The notes under the pieces are model-generated. The model did not search any database and was not told the DNA's origin. It was given only the letters and a program-made list of their open reading frames with translations. Positions 6,138-7,146 of a stretch of 7,146 nt of DNA are shown one piece after another (position 1 is the first letter of the stretch; each line of letters begins with the position of its first letter). Position numbers and translations under genes: made by a program. Origin of the DNA: DATFJC01 sp964528795 (lineage in GTDB: Bacteria; Patescibacteriota; Patescibacteriia; UBA2591; UBA6264); contig CAZGUY010000027.1 in assembly GCA_964528795.1 (NCBI GenBank), forward strand, positions 1 through 7,146. Reading direction: 5' to 3'.

Positions 6138-7145
6138 ATGTTTTCAAAAAAGATTGGTATTGATTTAGGCACAACTAATATATTAGTATATTTGCCAGGA
6201 CAAGGTATTGTTATAAATGAACCTTCTGTTGTGGCAGTTTCTACTATGGATAAAAAGGTTTTAGCTGTTGGAGATGAAGCCAAGGAAATGATTGGAAGAA
6301 CACCAGGTACTATTATTGCTAAAAAACCTCTTAAGGACGGAGTTATCGCAGACTACAAGGCTACTGAGGCTATGCTTAGTTATTTTGTATCTAAAGCAAT
6401 TGGAAGATTAAATCTTTTTAAACCTGAAGTTATGGTAGCTGTTCCAGGTGGTATTACTTCTACTGAAAGAAGGGCTGTAATTGATGCTACTATGAAGGCA
6501 GGAGCTAAAGCAGCTTATATTATTAAGGAGCCTATTGCTGCTGCAATTGGCTCAGGTATTCCTATTGGTTCAGCTTCAGGGCATATGATTATTGATATTG
6601 GGGGAGGAACTACAGAAGCAGCTGTAATTTCTCTTGGTGGTATTGTAACTTGTACTTCCGTAAGAGTAGCTGGTAATAAATTAGATGCTGCTATTGCTGA
6701 TTTTATTAAAAAGAAATATAATTTAGCAGTTGGTGAAAGAAGTGCTGAAGAGATAAAGATTAAAATAGGCTCTGCTTTGAAATTAGATAAAGAAAAAGAA
6801 ATGGATATTAAGGGTAGAGATATGGTTTTAGGTTTACCACGCGTTATAACAATTGATTCCACTGATGTAACAGAAGCAATTGAAAACGAACTAAATTCTA
6901 TTGTAGTAGCAGTAAAATCAGTTTTGCATGATACACCTCCCGAACTTTCAGCTGATGTTATAGAAAAAGGTATGGTTTTGTCGGGTGGGGGAGCTTTACT
7001 TAGAAACTTAGACAAATTATTAACCCAAGACATAGGAGTTCCTGCCTACGCAGCTGATGATCCTCTTTTGTCTGTTGCTAAGGGAACAGGCCAAGCTCTT
7101 AGTAATTTAGATTCTTATAAAAGAAGTATTTTATCTGTAGATTAA
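6138..7145 (+). CDS. mreB: Rod shape-determining protein MreB (bacterial actin)
   Basis: A complete 335-residue MreB, of usual length. It is an actin-fold ATPase that polymerises on the inner face of the membrane and guides peptidoglycan synthesis to hold a rod shape. Visible motifs: phosphate-1 loop Gly-Ile-Asp-Leu-Gly-Thr-Thr-Asn at 7-14; Pro-Leu-Lys-Asp-Gly-Val-Ile at 64-70; Val-Ala-Val-Pro-Gly at 100-104; Lys-Glu-Pro-Ile-Ala-Ala-Ala-Ile-Gly at 130-138, containing the likely catalytic Glu131; phosphate-2 loop Asp-Ile-Gly-Gly-Gly-Thr-Thr-Glu at 153-160; and the adenosine motif Leu-Ser-Gly-Gly-Gly-Ala at 281-286. The N-terminus is too short for the amphipathic membrane helix of E. coli MreB. 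Instead Leu93-Phe94 sit in a loop at the positions known as the membrane-inserting pair in Thermotoga MreB. It has its own promoter. The usual partners mreC and mreD would lie downstream, outside the window. Confidence 0.97.
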   Translation: MFSKKIGIDLGTTNILVYLPGQGIVINEPSVVAVSTMDKKVLAVGDEAKEMIGRTPGTIIAKKPLKDGVIADYKATEAMLSYFVSKAIGRLNLFKPEVMVAVPGGITSTERRAVIDATMKAGAKAAYIIKEPIAAAIGSGIPIGSASGHMIIDIGGGTTEAAVISLGGIVTCTSVRVAGNKLDAAIADFIKKKYNLAVGERSAEEIKIKIGSALKLDKEKEMDIKGRDMVLGLPRVITIDSTDVTEAIENELNSIVVAVKSVLHDTPPELSADVIEKGMVLSGGGALLRNLDKLLTQDIGVPAYAADDPLLSVAKGTGQALSNLDSYKRSILSVD

Positions 7146-7146
7146 A

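Noticed and set aside
6515..7033. Minus-strand open frame of 172 codons within mreB
   Set aside because: It lies wholly inside an unambiguous mreB. The Ser/Ile/Pro-rich translation is what the reverse strand of this gene gives.

Overview
The window is strongly AT-rich, with long A and T runs both in the coding regions (Lys/Asn/Ile/Phe-heavy proteins) and between genes. It carries six complete protein genes, all starting with ATG, in four transcription units. Five of the six have no Shine-Dalgarno sequence. Together with the short proteins, the compact spacing and a lysine-rich hypothetical protein of a type I associate with Candidate Phyla Radiation genomes, this suggests a member of the Patescibacteria (Parcubacteria-like). 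That placement is an inference. About 2,060 codons contain no internal TGA, and two genes end in TGA, so the standard bacterial code applies. This argues against the Gracilibacteria/Absconditabacteria lineages that read TGA as glycine.

Layout. Bases 81-2912 (+) look like one operon. A promoter at 81-108 is followed by a conserved hypothetical protein with a Ser-Cys-Glu-Gly-His motif (135-842), a six-hairpin (alpha/alpha) glycosidase with GH100/debranching-enzyme features (853-2085), and a HAD phosphatase of the sucrose-phosphate phosphatase type (2082-2864). The first two genes are 10 nt apart and the last two overlap by ATGA. A hairpin terminator at 2870-2912 closes the operon. Converging on it from the other side is a small multi-pass membrane protein (2944-3306, minus strand), which has its own near-consensus promoter and the only strong ribosome binding site in the window. 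Its promoter diverges from that of a valyl-tRNA synthetase gene (3519-5981, +). A clean intrinsic terminator (6040-6072) separates this from mreB (6138-7145, +), which has its own promoter and ends one base before the window does.

How the genes fit together. The glycosidase and phosphatase probably act on a common small sugar compound, such as sucrose or a glucosyl/mannosyl solute, in the cytoplasm. The glycosyltransferase that would make the phosphorylated precursor is not in the window. ValRS (translation) and MreB (cell shape) are housekeeping genes that happen to be neighbours. The two most notable points are that the ValRS has the archaeal-type signature also known from Rickettsia, with a variant KMSKS loop, and that the SCEGH hypothetical protein is the lead gene of the sugar operon. 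I see no mobile element, CRISPR array, tRNA or rRNA. The largest gene-free stretch (3307-3518) is about 210 bases and is filled by the divergent promoters.
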